A DNA stretch of 64,000 nt, taken from the NCBI GenBank assembly GCA_050700835.1, contig JBOHDX010000148.1, positions 1 to 64,000 of the forward strand, given 5' to 3'. A model generated the notes under the pieces. The model worked only from the letters and a program-made list of their open reading frames with translations. It had not been told where the DNA came from and did not search any database. The position numbers and the translations under genes are program-made. Below, one piece after another: positions 37,219 to 45,899 of this stretch. Source of the stretch: JBOHDX01 sp050700835 (GTDB taxonomy: Bacteria > Actinomycetota > Actinomycetes > Propionibacteriales > Nocardioidaceae). Each line of letters begins with the position of its first letter. The stretch's first letter is position 1.

Positions 37219-37986
37219 TCAGAGGGAGCGCACGACGGCCGGGAGCACAGCGAGAGCGACCGCGACGCCGACGACGGCGGTGTCCGGGAGGCGCCACGCC
37301 GCGGCCTCTGCCCAGGTACGCCGGCGCGCTGAGGCGAACCCACGGGCGTCCATCGCCACCGCCATCCGAGCGGTGACGCGCAGGGACTCGACCATCAGGC
37401 CGAAGGTGAGCCTCCCCACGTGGACGGTCCGGCGTACCGGGTTGCGGCCGGGCTCCATTCCCCGGGCGCGACGGGCGCGTTCGAGCTGGGTCCATACCGC
37501 GCCGAGGCGTTCGAAGCGCGCCATCGCGGCCGTCACGGCTGCGACCGGCCGGGCCGGAAGGTGCAGCTGCTGGGCCAGGCAGTCACCGAGCCGAGCAGGG
37601 TCGATGACGGGCGCGAGGAGTACGCCGGGGAAGGCCAGGACGAGGATCCGCAAACCGGCCGTGAGCGCCAGAGCAACGACGTGACCCGCCAGCAGCCAGG
37701 TCGAGAAACCGACCGAGAAGCCGGCGAACAGGGCGGGCAGCAGGCGGACGCCCATCGCAACCAGCCCAGGGACGAACAGGATCGCCAGCGCCAGGTCCAC
37801 GGCCACCGCCACGGCCCCCACCCCGACCGAGTCGACGAAGGCGGACTCGACCACCGCGGCGAAGCCGATCGTCAACACGGCAAGGGGATTGGCTCGAACG
37901 AGCACCGCCTTGGCGCGCCTCACCGGGCACCACCACACGCCGGCCGACCCGCCCGAACGGCCCCGGACTTGGCGCGCATCGCGCAT
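37219..37986 (-). CDS. ECF transporter T component (YkoC-like)
   Basis: A 255-aa membrane protein with EcfT features: helices (AFVDSVGVGAVAVAVDLALA, FAGFSVGFSTWLLAGHVVAL, LILVLAFPGVLLAPVIDPA) and the two coupling motifs around LERARRARGMEPGRNP and VAMDARGFASARRRTW. It starts at ATG 37986, overlapping the stop of the double ATPase (TGATG). With the ATPase and the YkoE-like S component it forms a dedicated ECF importer for thiamine precursors. It is the last gene of the riboswitch-controlled unit. Confidence 0.88.
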   Translation of the reverse strand: MRDARQVRGRSGGSAGVWWCPVRRAKAVLVRANPLAVLTIGFAAVVESAFVDSVGVGAVAVAVDLALAILFVPGLVAMGVRLLPALFAGFSVGFSTWLLAGHVVALALTAGLRILVLAFPGVLLAPVIDPARLGDCLAQQLHLPARPVAAVTAAMARFERLGAVWTQLERARRARGMEPGRNPVRRTVHVGRLTFGLMVESLRVTARMAVAMDARGFASARRRTWAEAAAWRLPDTAVVGVAVALAVLPAVVRSL

Positions 37987-39506
37987 CACGCTGCGTCCAC
38001 GACGCTGCCGGCGACTAGGTGGACGCGTGCGTCCACGACTGTTTCGACGAGCAGCCGGTCGTGCGTGGACACGCCGACGGCGACGCCGCACCGTGCCGAG
38101 GTAGCCAGCCATCCGGCGACCGCAGCCCACGTGTTCCGATCCTGTCCGACCGTCGGCTCGTCCAGCAGCGCGAGCGCCGGCCTGTGCGCCAACGCGGCGA
38201 TCAGCGCCAGCCGGCGTTGCTCGCCGCCCGAGAGACGCCGCGGGTCCGCCCCTGCGAGGTGCTCCAGTCCCATCAGCGCGAGCAGCGCATCGACGTCGAC
38301 GACCCGGCCGAGCCGGCCGGCGGTGACGCGCACCTCGTCGCGAACCGAACGGGCGACGAGTCCGTGCTCGGGATCCTGGGGGACCCAACCCACCCGTGCG
38401 GCCAGCGTCGACGACCGCCACCGCCACGGCGCCGCACACGACCCGGACGCCATCGACGGGACTACCTCCACGGCGCCGTCGGTCGGCCGGAGCAGCCCGG
38501 CTAGAGCCGCGACGAGGGTCGACTTGCCGGCGCCGCTGCGACCGGTGAACGCGGTCACCTTGCCGGCGTCGAGACCGACCGAGACACCGTCGAGGGCTCG
38601 TTGACTCCGGCTGCTCCGCAGGCCGCGGGTTCGCAGCGTCACCCCGAGATCCCGGGTCCGCACCGTCAGGTCGGCTAGCCCGGGCCCGGCGTCCGGCCTC
38701 ACCAGCGCCGGCGGGACCGTCGATGGCACCGGTGCGGCAACGACGGGTACCCACAGGCCGGCCGCCGCCAGGCGCTCACCCTCCGACTCCAGGGCCGCCC
38801 CAGGCGACGCGTCGCACGCGATCACACCGCCGGGGCCGAGCACGACGAGCCGGTCTACATGGTCCAGCCACGGTTCGAGTCGGTGCTCGACGACGACGAG
38901 AGTGGCGCCCGTGGCGTCGACGACGTCCAGCACCGCGCGTCTGACGAGGGCCGCCGACTCGTCGTCCAGCATCGACGTCGGCTCGTCGAGCAGCAGCAGG
39001 CCTGGACGCAGCGCCAACGCGCCGGCCAGGGCCAGCCGCTGCGTCTCGCCCCCGGACAGCGTTCCGGTCGGCGTCGACCGTGGGTACGGGAACCCGACCA
39101 GACCCAGCCCGTGGTCGACCCGGCGCCAGATCTCATCCCGCGGCAACCCGAGGTTCTCGGGACCGAAGGCGACGTCGCGGCCGACGAGGTCAGCGACGAC
39201 CGAGTCACCGGGGTTCTGGAGCAGCAGGCCGGCCGGCCCGTCGACGTCGACGGTTCCGAACGACTCTCCGTCACCCGCGCTGGCCAGGACTCCAGCAGCG
39301 GCGCGCAGCAAGGTCGACTTCCCGGCCCCGCTCGGCCCGGCGAGCAGCACCCGCTCGCCGGGCGCGATGTCGAGGTCGAGGTCGTGGATCACCGGCTGGC
39401 GACGACCGACGGGTCGCCAACCGAAGCCTCCGAAGCGGAGCGCTGCCGGTCGCCCGCGCTCAGATCGCGTGCCGGTCACGGTGCTCGTGACCGGCCGGGA
39501 AGGCAT
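37986..39506 (-). CDS. ECF transporter fused double ATPase (YkoD-like)
   Basis: A 506-aa protein with two ABC domains: first Walker A GPSGAGKSTLL, signature LSGGETQRLALAG and Walker B LLLLDEPTSMLDDE; second Walker A GRSGAGKSTLV, signature LSGGEQRRLALIA and Walker B LALLDEPTVGQDR. Both sets are intact. This is the YkoD arrangement of thiamine/HMP ECF transporters. The start is uncertain: ATG 39506 overlaps the S-component gene by 47 nt, while GTG 39479 (VTGTRSERGRPAALRF) would overlap by 20. Confidence 0.9.
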   Translation of the reverse strand: MPSRPVTSTVTGTRSERGRPAALRFGGFGWRPVGRRQPVIHDLDLDIAPGERVLLAGPSGAGKSTLLRAAAGVLASAGDGESFGTVDVDGPAGLLLQNPGDSVVADLVGRDVAFGPENLGLPRDEIWRRVDHGLGLVGFPYPRSTPTGTLSGGETQRLALAGALALRPGLLLLDEPTSMLDDESAALVRRAVLDVVDATGATLVVVEHRLEPWLDHVDRLVVLGPGGVIACDASPGAALESEGERLAAAGLWVPVVAAPVPSTVPPALVRPDAGPGLADLTVRTRDLGVTLRTRGLRSSRSQRALDGVSVGLDAGKVTAFTGRSGAGKSTLVAALAGLLRPTDGAVEVVPSMASGSCAAPWRWRSSTLAARVGWVPQDPEHGLVARSVRDEVRVTAGRLGRVVDVDALLALMGLEHLAGADPRRLSGGEQRRLALIAALAHRPALALLDEPTVGQDRNTWAAVAGWLATSARCGVAVGVSTHDRLLVETVVDARVHLVAGSVVDAA

Positions 39507-40092
39507 CGAGCGCGCCGCTGACGGCGAGCGCGCGCACGAGCAGCGACCCGAGCAAGCCTGCGACGAGGGCGCCGGAGACGGCGAAGAGCCCTGCGTACAG
39601 GAGCTTGTACGTCATGGACCAGTCGGCGTAGTAGGCGCCCCACTCGTACACGGCTTCGGCGATCGCCGCCGCGATGCCGGAGAGGGCAGCGACCCACACG
39701 TTGAACCGGCGGTAGAGGAAGATCGCGAGCACCAGCTCGGCACCAGCACCCTGCAGCAGTCCGGCGATCATGGTGGATGCGCCCCACTGCCCGCCCACGA
39801 GGTACTCAACGTTGGCGGCGACCAGCTCGGCCAGAAGCGCGGCCCCCGGACGACGGACCACGAGACCGGCGACGACGCCCGCCATCAGCCAGGGTCCGCC
39901 GAGCAGCCCCGATGCGGGCAGGTAGAAGCTGAACAGCGCGTTCACGCCGGTGTAGGCCTGGTCCCACCCGAAGTAGGCGACCCCGAAGGCGACGCCGAAC
40001 ATCGCCGCCGTGACGAGGTCGACGGTGCGGTAGTCGAGCAGCCCGCCGATGCGCGAGCGGCCGGGCAGCTGCGTGGACGTGGACGATGTCAT
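39460..40092 (-). CDS. ykoE: ECF transporter S component, YkoE family (thiamine/hydroxymethylpyrimidine)
   Basis: A 210-aa membrane protein with six apolar segments. TVDLVTAAMFGVAFGVAYFG, NALFSFYLPASGLLGGPWLM, EYLVGGQWGASTMIAGLLQG and AIAEAVYEWGAYYADWSMTY match the YkoE family, which binds thiamine or its pyrimidine precursor. A TPP riboswitch immediately upstream supports the assignment. Genes follow in the order S, A-A, T with overlaps. Cytoplasmic ends are charged (C-terminus GHEHRDRHAI). Confidence 0.9.
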   Translation of the reverse strand: MTSSTSTQLPGRSRIGGLLDYRTVDLVTAAMFGVAFGVAYFGWDQAYTGVNALFSFYLPASGLLGGPWLMAGVVAGLVVRRPGAALLAELVAANVEYLVGGQWGASTMIAGLLQGAGAELVLAIFLYRRFNVWVAALSGIAAAIAEAVYEWGAYYADWSMTYKLLYAGLFAVSGALVAGLLGSLLVRALAVSGALDAFPAGHEHRDRHAI

Positions 40093-40103
40093 GGAGACTC
40101 CCG

Positions 40104-40185
40104 ACTCCCTTCGCCGGTGCTAACCGGAGCAGGTTCAAGGGTCTGCGGCGGACCGCACTCTCAGCGCCTGGTGGCGCTCCCCTGT
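40104..40185 (-). promoter_or_regulatory. TPP (thi-box) riboswitch
   Basis: On the minus strand the leader reads GGGGAGCGCCACCAGGCGCT, then GAGAGTGCGG, then ACCCTTGAACCTGCTCCGG, then TTAGCACCGGCGAAGGGAGT. The CTGAGAG and ACCCTTGAACCTG blocks and the closing GGGGAGC/GAAGGGA ends are the hallmark of the thiamine pyrophosphate riboswitch. It lies about 12 nt upstream of the ykoE start, so control is probably at translation initiation. Confidence 0.95.
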
Positions 40186-40305
40186 CGTACGTCGTCCACG
40201 CTACACCTGCGGGTCGAGAAGCTCCTGCCGGCCGAGCATGGCCGCGCTGGCACTGGCCCTGGGGCGTTGCCCGGACCTGTGGGCGGGCACGGGTACGTTG
40301 CGGGC

Positions 40306-41121
40306 GTGATCTCCCAAGCCGAGAAGGCGAGCCACTTCCGTGCCCTGCATGTCCCCGGCCGTCCGCTGCTCATCCCGAACCCGTGGGATGCCGGATCGGC
40401 GCGTCTGCTGGTGTCGCTGGGGTTCGCCGCGCTGGCCACCACCAGCAGCGGCTTCGCCGCCACCCTCGGCCGGCCGGACGGCTCGGTGAGCAAGGACCAG
40501 GTGCTCGAGCACTGCGCATCGGTGGTTGCGGCAGTGGACGCGCCGGTGTCGGCCGACCTCGAGAACGGCTTCGCCGACGACCCGCAAGGTGTGTTCGCCA
40601 CCGTGGCGGAAGCTGCTGCGACCGGACTCGCGGGCTGCTCGATCGAGGACTTCAGCGACCGCCCGGACACACCCATCTACGATCGGGCGCTGGCCGCGCA
40701 GCGGGTCGCCGCCGCAGCCGAGGCGGCGCACGCCGACGTGGACATGGTGCTGACCGGGCGCGCCGAGAACTTCATCCGCGGCAACCCCGACCTCGCGGAC
40801 ACGATTGCCCGCCTGCAGGCGTACCAGGAGGCTGGCGCCGACGTGTTGTACGCGCCCGGGCTGGTCGATCTGGCCGACATCCGAACAGTGGTCAGCTCGG
40901 TCGACCGGCCCCTGAACGTGCTGGCGTGGCCGGGGCTTCCGGACGTGTCCCGGCTGGCCGAGGCGGGCGTCGCCCGGATCTCGGTCGGCGGCGGCTTCGC
41001 TCAGGTGGCGTGGGGTGCCGTGGTGCGTGCCGGACGCGAGCTGCTCGACGACGGCACGTTCGGCTACCTCGAGCTGGCCGCGCAGGGGCGGGCTCAGTCG
41101 GCGGCCGCTTTCGATGCCTGA
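40306..41121 (+). CDS. Isocitrate lyase / PEP mutase family protein
   Basis: A 271-aa TIM-barrel protein. The N-terminal FRALHVPGRPLLIPNPWDAG, the acidic metal-site segment VSADLENGFADDPQG, the catalytic-region GCSIEDFSDRP and the later VLTGRAENFIRG follow the PEP mutase / 2-methylisocitrate lyase superfamily pattern. The KKCGH loop of true isocitrate lyases is absent, so carbon-carbon lyase or phosphonopyruvate-type chemistry on an unknown substrate is likely. GTG 40306 is chosen as start (VISQAEKASHFRALH). It is divergent from the thiamine-ECF riboswitch and convergent with hutI. Confidence 0.82.
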   Translation: MISQAEKASHFRALHVPGRPLLIPNPWDAGSARLLVSLGFAALATTSSGFAATLGRPDGSVSKDQVLEHCASVVAAVDAPVSADLENGFADDPQGVFATVAEAAATGLAGCSIEDFSDRPDTPIYDRALAAQRVAAAAEAAHADVDMVLTGRAENFIRGNPDLADTIARLQAYQEAGADVLYAPGLVDLADIRTVVSSVDRPLNVLAWPGLPDVSRLAEAGVARISVGGGFAQVAWGAVVRAGRELLDDGTFGYLELAAQGRAQSAAAFDA

Positions 41122-41131
41122 CGAGGCGCGC

Positions 41132-42304
41132 TCAGACGATCCGCCGGCCGCGCTTCCAGCTGCTGCTCACCAGCGGCACGCCCGGCCGGTACGCCAGGTG
41201 CACGTATGACGGGGCGTCGAGAACGCTGAAGTCGGCCGAGCGGCCGACCACGAGACGCCCGATGTCCTCCCGGCCCAGCGCGGCCGCGCCGCCGGCGGTC
41301 GCCGACCACAGTGCCTGTGCGGGCGACATGCGCATCTCGCGCACCGCGAGCGCGATGCACAACGGCATCGACGACGTGAAGCACGATCCCGGGTTGCAGT
41401 CGGTCGCCAGCGCCACCGTGACCCCGGCGTCAAGCAGCCGGACCGCGTCAGGATAGGGCGACCTGGTGGCGAACTCCACCCCCGGCAGCAGAGTCGCCAC
41501 CACCCCCGACGAGGCCAGCGCGTCGATGTCGGCGCTGCTGAGGAAGGTGCAGTGGTCTGCCGCCGCGGCGCCGACCTCGGCGGCCAGCTGCACCCCGGGT
41601 CCCTCTCCGAGTTGATTCGCGTGGATCCGCGGCCGGAGCCCAGACGCCTTGCCCGCTTGAAGGATCGCCCGCGCTTGATCGCCGTCGAAGGCGCCGCGCT
41701 CACAGAAGACATCGATCCACCGGGCATGCGGGCGGCAGGCGCGGAGCATCGGGCCGGTGACGAGGTCGACATAGGCAGCCACATCGCCCGCGTACTCCGG
41801 TGGGACAACGTGGGCGCCGAGATAGGTGGTCTCGTCGGTCACGGCACGGGCCAGCGCCAGCGACCGCGCTTCGTCGGCCACGGTCAAGCCATAGCCGCTC
41901 TTGACCTCAACGGTGGTGGTGCCTTGCCGGGCCATCTCCGCGATGAGGCGGCCGAGGTTGGTCGCCAGCAGCTCGTCGGGAGCGGCGCGAGTGGCTGCGA
42001 CGGTGGTGGCGATGCCACCGGCGGAGTAGGCGGTGCCGGTCATCCGAGCGGCGAACTCCGCGGACCGGTCGCCGGCGAACACCAGATGCGAGTGGGAGTC
42101 CACGAAGCCGGGAACCACGGCGGCGCCCCTGACGTCGAGCCGCTGGTCCGCCTCGGGCGACTCGCTCCCTGGCCCGATCCACGCGATCCGGCCGTTCTCG
42201 ACCACCAGCGCCGCGCCACGAACCACGCCGGCCGGGGACTGGTCCCCCGTCGAGTCGTCGCACGTCGACAGCTCACCGATGCCGGTGACGAGCAGGCTGG
42301 TCAT
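41132..42304 (-). CDS. hutI: Imidazolonepropionase
   Basis: A 390-aa amidohydrolase-superfamily enzyme that hydrolyses 4-imidazolone-5-propionate to N-formimino-L-glutamate, step three of histidine degradation. It has the metal-binding HxH in VDSHSHLVFAGDRSAEF, the family block EVKSGYGLTVADEARSL, the His/Asp ligands in IHANQLGEG, and ALATDCNPGSCFTSSMPLC near the C-terminus. ATG 42304 overlaps the hutF stop (ATGA). It is last in the operon M20 hydrolase - membrane protein - hutF - hutI. Confidence 0.94.
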   Translation of the reverse strand: MTSLLVTGIGELSTCDDSTGDQSPAGVVRGAALVVENGRIAWIGPGSESPEADQRLDVRGAAVVPGFVDSHSHLVFAGDRSAEFAARMTGTAYSAGGIATTVAATRAAPDELLATNLGRLIAEMARQGTTTVEVKSGYGLTVADEARSLALARAVTDETTYLGAHVVPPEYAGDVAAYVDLVTGPMLRACRPHARWIDVFCERGAFDGDQARAILQAGKASGLRPRIHANQLGEGPGVQLAAEVGAAAADHCTFLSSADIDALASSGVVATLLPGVEFATRSPYPDAVRLLDAGVTVALATDCNPGSCFTSSMPLCIALAVREMRMSPAQALWSATAGGAAALGREDIGRLVVGRSADFSVLDAPSYVHLAYRPGVPLVSSSWKRGRRIV

Positions 42305-43653
42305 GTCTCGTCCGACCTGACGGCCGCCACGGCGTCGCGGAGCCGGACACCGACGTCCCCCACGCTGGCATGCGTGCTCGCCGCGACCACGTGCCGGCCG
42401 TCGACCACCACGTCGGCAACGTCGCACCCGCTCGCCGCGAACACTGCCGTGGCCACCTCACCTCCGGTGCCGGCGGTCCGCGGAGAGTCCGTCCGCACCG
42501 CCACCAGGTCGGCGCGCGCGCCGACCTCGATGCGTCCGCCGTCGGTCCACCCCAGGGACGACTGCCCGGTGGGGCCGCCCGCGACCAGCAGCTCTTCGGC
42601 CGACCAGGTGCCGCGGTGCCGGCTGGTCAGCCGCTCGTCCAGCTCGACTGCCCGCATCTCCTCGAACGGGTCGATCACCGCATGGCTGTCGGAGCCCAAC
42701 GTGAGTGGCGCACCGGCCGCGGTCAGCGCCCTCGCGGGGCCGACCCCGTCCGCCAGGTCACGCTCAGTCGTGGGGCAGAAGCAGGCGTACGTCCGGCTCG
42801 TCCCCAAGGCATGTACGTCGGAGCCGGTGAGGTGGGTGGCGTGCACCGCTGAGGTGCGCGGACCGAGGACGCCGTGCGCCTCGAGCAGCTCCGTCGGCGT
42901 CTGACCATGCGCCTCGAGGCAGTCGGCGTTCTCGGCCGGCTGCTCGGACAGGTGTACGTGCAGCGGAACCTCGTGCGCCGACGCCCACTGCGCAACGGTC
43001 GCCAGCTGATGGTCGGGCACGGCTCGTACGGAGTGGATCGCCGCGGCCACCACGACGTCGGAGTCGCCCGCGTACTCCTGGTGCAGCGCCTCCGCGCGGT
43101 CGGCCCAGCGCGCGGCGTCACCGTCGGAGAACCGCAGCTGCACGCCCTCAGGTGGTCGACCGAACCCAGCGGCGAGATAACAGGTGTCTAGCAGCGTGAT
43201 CCGCACCCCCGCCTCGCGCGCCGCCGCGACCAGTGCGTGCCCCATCGCGTTCGGATCGTCGTACGCGACGCCGTCCGGCCCGTGGTGCAGGTAGTGGAAC
43301 TCGCCAACCGAGGTGATGCCCGCCAGCACCATCTCGGTGTAGGTCGCGAGCGCCAGGCGATGGTAGGAGTCGGGGTCGAGCCGCGCGGCGGTGGCGTACA
43401 TCTGCTCGCGCCACGTCCAGAACGTGCCTCGGCCTGCCTGCGTGTGGCCACGCAACGCGCGGTGGAAGGCGTGGCTGTGGCAGTTCGCCAGGCCGGGGAG
43501 GACCAGGCCCGGCAACCTGGTGGCGGATCCCCCGGGGTCCGCACCGACGGTCACGCCGGTGAACCGTCCGCCTTCGACGTCGACACTCACCGCCGCGGCG
43601 ACACCGCGGTCGGGATCCAGCCAGGCTGTCTCACACCAGTAGGCGGTGGTCAT
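42301..43653 (-). CDS. hutF: Formimidoylglutamate deiminase
   Basis: A 450-aa amidohydrolase converting N-formimino-L-glutamate to N-formyl-L-glutamate plus ammonia. It has the metal-binding motif LANCHSHAFHRALRGHTQ, then FWTWREQMYATAARLDPDSY, VHLSEQPAENADCLEAHG, the AVHATHLTGSD histidine, and LGSDSHAVIDPFEEMRAVEL. These blocks are characteristic of HutF rather than of other deaminases. It overlaps both neighbours by ATGA. The presence of HutF implies the five-step pathway that ends with a deformylase (HutG), but hutG is not in this window. Confidence 0.92.
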   Translation of the reverse strand: MTTAYWCETAWLDPDRGVAAAVSVDVEGGRFTGVTVGADPGGSATRLPGLVLPGLANCHSHAFHRALRGHTQAGRGTFWTWREQMYATAARLDPDSYHRLALATYTEMVLAGITSVGEFHYLHHGPDGVAYDDPNAMGHALVAAAREAGVRITLLDTCYLAAGFGRPPEGVQLRFSDGDAARWADRAEALHQEYAGDSDVVVAAAIHSVRAVPDHQLATVAQWASAHEVPLHVHLSEQPAENADCLEAHGQTPTELLEAHGVLGPRTSAVHATHLTGSDVHALGTSRTYACFCPTTERDLADGVGPARALTAAGAPLTLGSDSHAVIDPFEEMRAVELDERLTSRHRGTWSAEELLVAGGPTGQSSLGWTDGGRIEVGARADLVAVRTDSPRTAGTGGEVATAVFAASGCDVADVVVDGRHVVAASTHASVGDVGVRLRDAVAAVRSDET

Positions 43654-44648
43654 CGGGCGTCGGCCCGGGACGCCGGGCCACGCAGCCGGTCGAGATGGGA
43701 GTTGACGATCCCCGCGGGTACGTCCGGGTGGTCCATCATCAACGCCACCCGCCGCCCGTCGGACAGGACGACCACGAACGCCGGCCCGCTCCGGAGCAGG
43801 ACCGGGGCATGGCTAGGCAGCACCTTGTAGCGCCGGCCGCGGAACCACCACGGATTGACCCGCTTCGCGCGGGCCTCGACGACGTGGGCGTAGTCGATCC
43901 GCATGCGGACGGGAATCAACCACCCCTGCAAGGAGATCGAGGAGTCGTCCACGCGCAGCCCGGTGCGCACGAACAAGGTGGTGAGCCCAGCCAGCACCCA
44001 CGCGATGATCGCCGCCGTCGGGCTGAACGCGAAGACGCCGGCGCCGACGACGACCAGGACTCCCACGGCGGCCAGGAAGAACTGCGAGTGCAGCGGGCGA
44101 TGCCACTCGGCAGGGCCCGTCTCGGGCAGGGCCACCCGCGGCAGGTTCGACTTCGGCGCCACGGTCACGACGGGCAGGTCGCGCGACCCGCAGGCGGTCA
44201 CCACCCCCCCGACCAGTCCGAGGGCGACCACGGGGACGATGGCCAGCAACCCACCTGGTGCCGGCGCCGACCACGGCATCGAGCGATCCGGTGCGGCGTG
44301 CACCACGGCGCGGATCAGCCACCACACTCCGGCGCCGATGCCGCTGAGCCCGGCCCCGAGCAGCAGCAGGCGACGCGCTCCGATCCGGCCCCGCCGCTCG
44401 AGGACGGTGGCGGGAACGCCGAGCAACAGTCCCAGCACACCGAATGCCAGACACCACGCCAGCAACAGGTGCGACGATGCGGCCCCGATCGCGACGTTGC
44501 CGCTCCATTGGACCGGTACCTGCTTCGGCATCGGCGACGAGGCCTGGGACAGCACGACGCTGACCGGTCCCGCCGCGACCACCAACAGGGCCGCGACCAG
44601 ACGGGCCCTCGGAGCGACGACCTGCATCCGCGCAGGCACGGTCGTCAT
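43650..44648 (-). CDS. Membrane protein with C-terminal PH-like domain
   Basis: A 332-aa protein with about six helices in two groups (LVAALLVVAAGPVSVVLSQA, LLLAWCLAFGVLGLLLGVPA, LLAIVPVVALGLVGGVVTAC, FFLAAVGVLVVVGAGVFAFS). It has a DUF1648-like motif (KQVPVQWSGN) and a C-terminal soluble domain (LRVDDSSISLQGWLIPVRMR, YAHVVEARAKRVNPWWF) that looks like a bacterial PH domain. ATG 44648 overlaps the M20 gene stop, and its own stop overlaps hutF (ATGA), so it is locked into the hut operon. A transport or sensing role in histidine use would be speculation. Confidence 0.7.
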   Translation of the reverse strand: MTTVPARMQVVAPRARLVAALLVVAAGPVSVVLSQASSPMPKQVPVQWSGNVAIGAASSHLLLAWCLAFGVLGLLLGVPATVLERRGRIGARRLLLLGAGLSGIGAGVWWLIRAVVHAAPDRSMPWSAPAPGGLLAIVPVVALGLVGGVVTACGSRDLPVVTVAPKSNLPRVALPETGPAEWHRPLHSQFFLAAVGVLVVVGAGVFAFSPTAAIIAWVLAGLTTLFVRTGLRVDDSSISLQGWLIPVRMRIDYAHVVEARAKRVNPWWFRGRRYKVLPSHAPVLLRSGPAFVVVLSDGRRVALMMDHPDVPAGIVNSHLDRLRGPASRADAR

Positions 44649-45871
44649 GTCGCGACCTGCACGAGTGCGGTCAGCACGGTGGTCAGCGCCTCGATACCGG
44701 CCAGACAGTCGGCCTCCTCCGCGTACTCCTCGGGCGAGTGCGACACCCCGGTCGGGTTGCGGACGAACAGCATCGCGGCCGGCAGCCCGTAGCCGGCCAG
44801 CACCCCGGCGTCGTGGCCGGCTGCCGTGGGCAGCTCCGGCGCGCCACCCAACGTCGCCCGCACCCGCGCCGTGAGTGCGGGATCGAACTGCACCGACCCG
44901 GTCACGGACTCGGTCTCCACCTCGACACGAGTGCCGTCCCGACCTGCACGTTCGGCGGCCTGCCGGCCGATCGTGGCCACCAGGTCGGCGACCGCTTCGT
45001 CGTCGCGTCCCCGGGCGTCGAGCCACGCCCGCACCCGGGAGGGGATCGCGTTGGTGCCGTTGGGTTCGACCTCGATCCGGCCGAACGTTGCCCTGGCGCC
45101 GGACAGGCGCGCCTGCTTTGCCGCCGCCAGCGCGGTCATGGCGTACGTCAGCATCGGGTCCCGGCGATCGTCCATCACAGTCGTGCCGGCGTGGTTGGCC
45201 TCCCCGGTGAAGTCGAACCGCCAACGGCCGTGCGGCCAGATCGCCGACGCGACGCCGACCGGGGCTCCGTCGTCGACGAGACCGCGACCCTGCTCGACGT
45301 GCAGCTCGACGACGCTGCCGATCCGGTCGAGCAGCGCGTGATCGGGACCGAGCCGCTCCGGGTCACGCCCCGCCCGGCGCATGACTTCGTCCAGGGTGCG
45401 ACCGTCGCGGTCCCGCAGGGCCCGGGCACGTCCAGGATCGAGGGAGCCGGTGAGGAGCCGGGATCCGGCGCAGGCGATGCCGAAGCGAGCCCCTTCCTCG
45501 TCGCTGAAGTTGGCCACAACGAGTGGCCGGCCGGGGCGTACCCGGGCAGCGCGGAGCGCGTCGACCGCGGCGAAGGCCGACACCACTCCGAGCGGGCCGT
45601 CGTAGGCGCCGCCGTCCGGCACGGAGTCGAGATGTGACCCGGTCAGCACCGCGTCGGAGCGTTCGGAGTCGCCCCACCAGGCGTACTGGTTGCCGTTGCG
45701 GTCCTCGACCAGGTCCATCCCGCGGGTGGCTGCCTGTTGGGCGAACCACTCCCGCAGCACGTGGTCCGCGTCCGTCCACGCGAAGCGCCGGTAGCCACCG
45801 GTCGCGGGGTCGCGCCCGACGTCCAGCAGCTCGTCCCACATCGCCGCGAAACGCTGCGCGCCTGACTCCAC
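44645..45871 (-). CDS. M20-family amidohydrolase (allantoate amidohydrolase / N-carbamoylase type)
   Basis: A 408-aa zinc amidohydrolase. Metal ligands: H in VLTGSHLDSVPDGGAYDG with its D, EE in VANFSDEEGARFG, H in VVELHVEQGRGL, and H in VSHSPEEY near the C-terminus. The dimerisation-domain segment GEANHAGTTVMDDRRDPM and NAIPSRVRAWLDARG are typical of the AllC/HyuC subfamily, which hydrolyses N-carbamoyl or related N-acyl amino acids. It is first in the hut operon, with an AGGAGG site before its GTG start. Because HutF produces N-formylglutamate and no HutG is seen, this enzyme is a candidate deformylase; that is inference. Confidence 0.8.
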   Translation of the reverse strand: MESGAQRFAAMWDELLDVGRDPATGGYRRFAWTDADHVLREWFAQQAATRGMDLVEDRNGNQYAWWGDSERSDAVLTGSHLDSVPDGGAYDGPLGVVSAFAAVDALRAARVRPGRPLVVANFSDEEGARFGIACAGSRLLTGSLDPGRARALRDRDGRTLDEVMRRAGRDPERLGPDHALLDRIGSVVELHVEQGRGLVDDGAPVGVASAIWPHGRWRFDFTGEANHAGTTVMDDRRDPMLTYAMTALAAAKQARLSGARATFGRIEVEPNGTNAIPSRVRAWLDARGRDDEAVADLVATIGRQAAERAGRDGTRVEVETESVTGSVQFDPALTARVRATLGGAPELPTAAGHDAGVLAGYGLPAAMLFVRNPTGVSHSPEEYAEEADCLAGIEALTTVLTALVQVAT

Positions 45872-45899
45872 TGTCTGCCTCCTGGGACATGCTTAGCGC

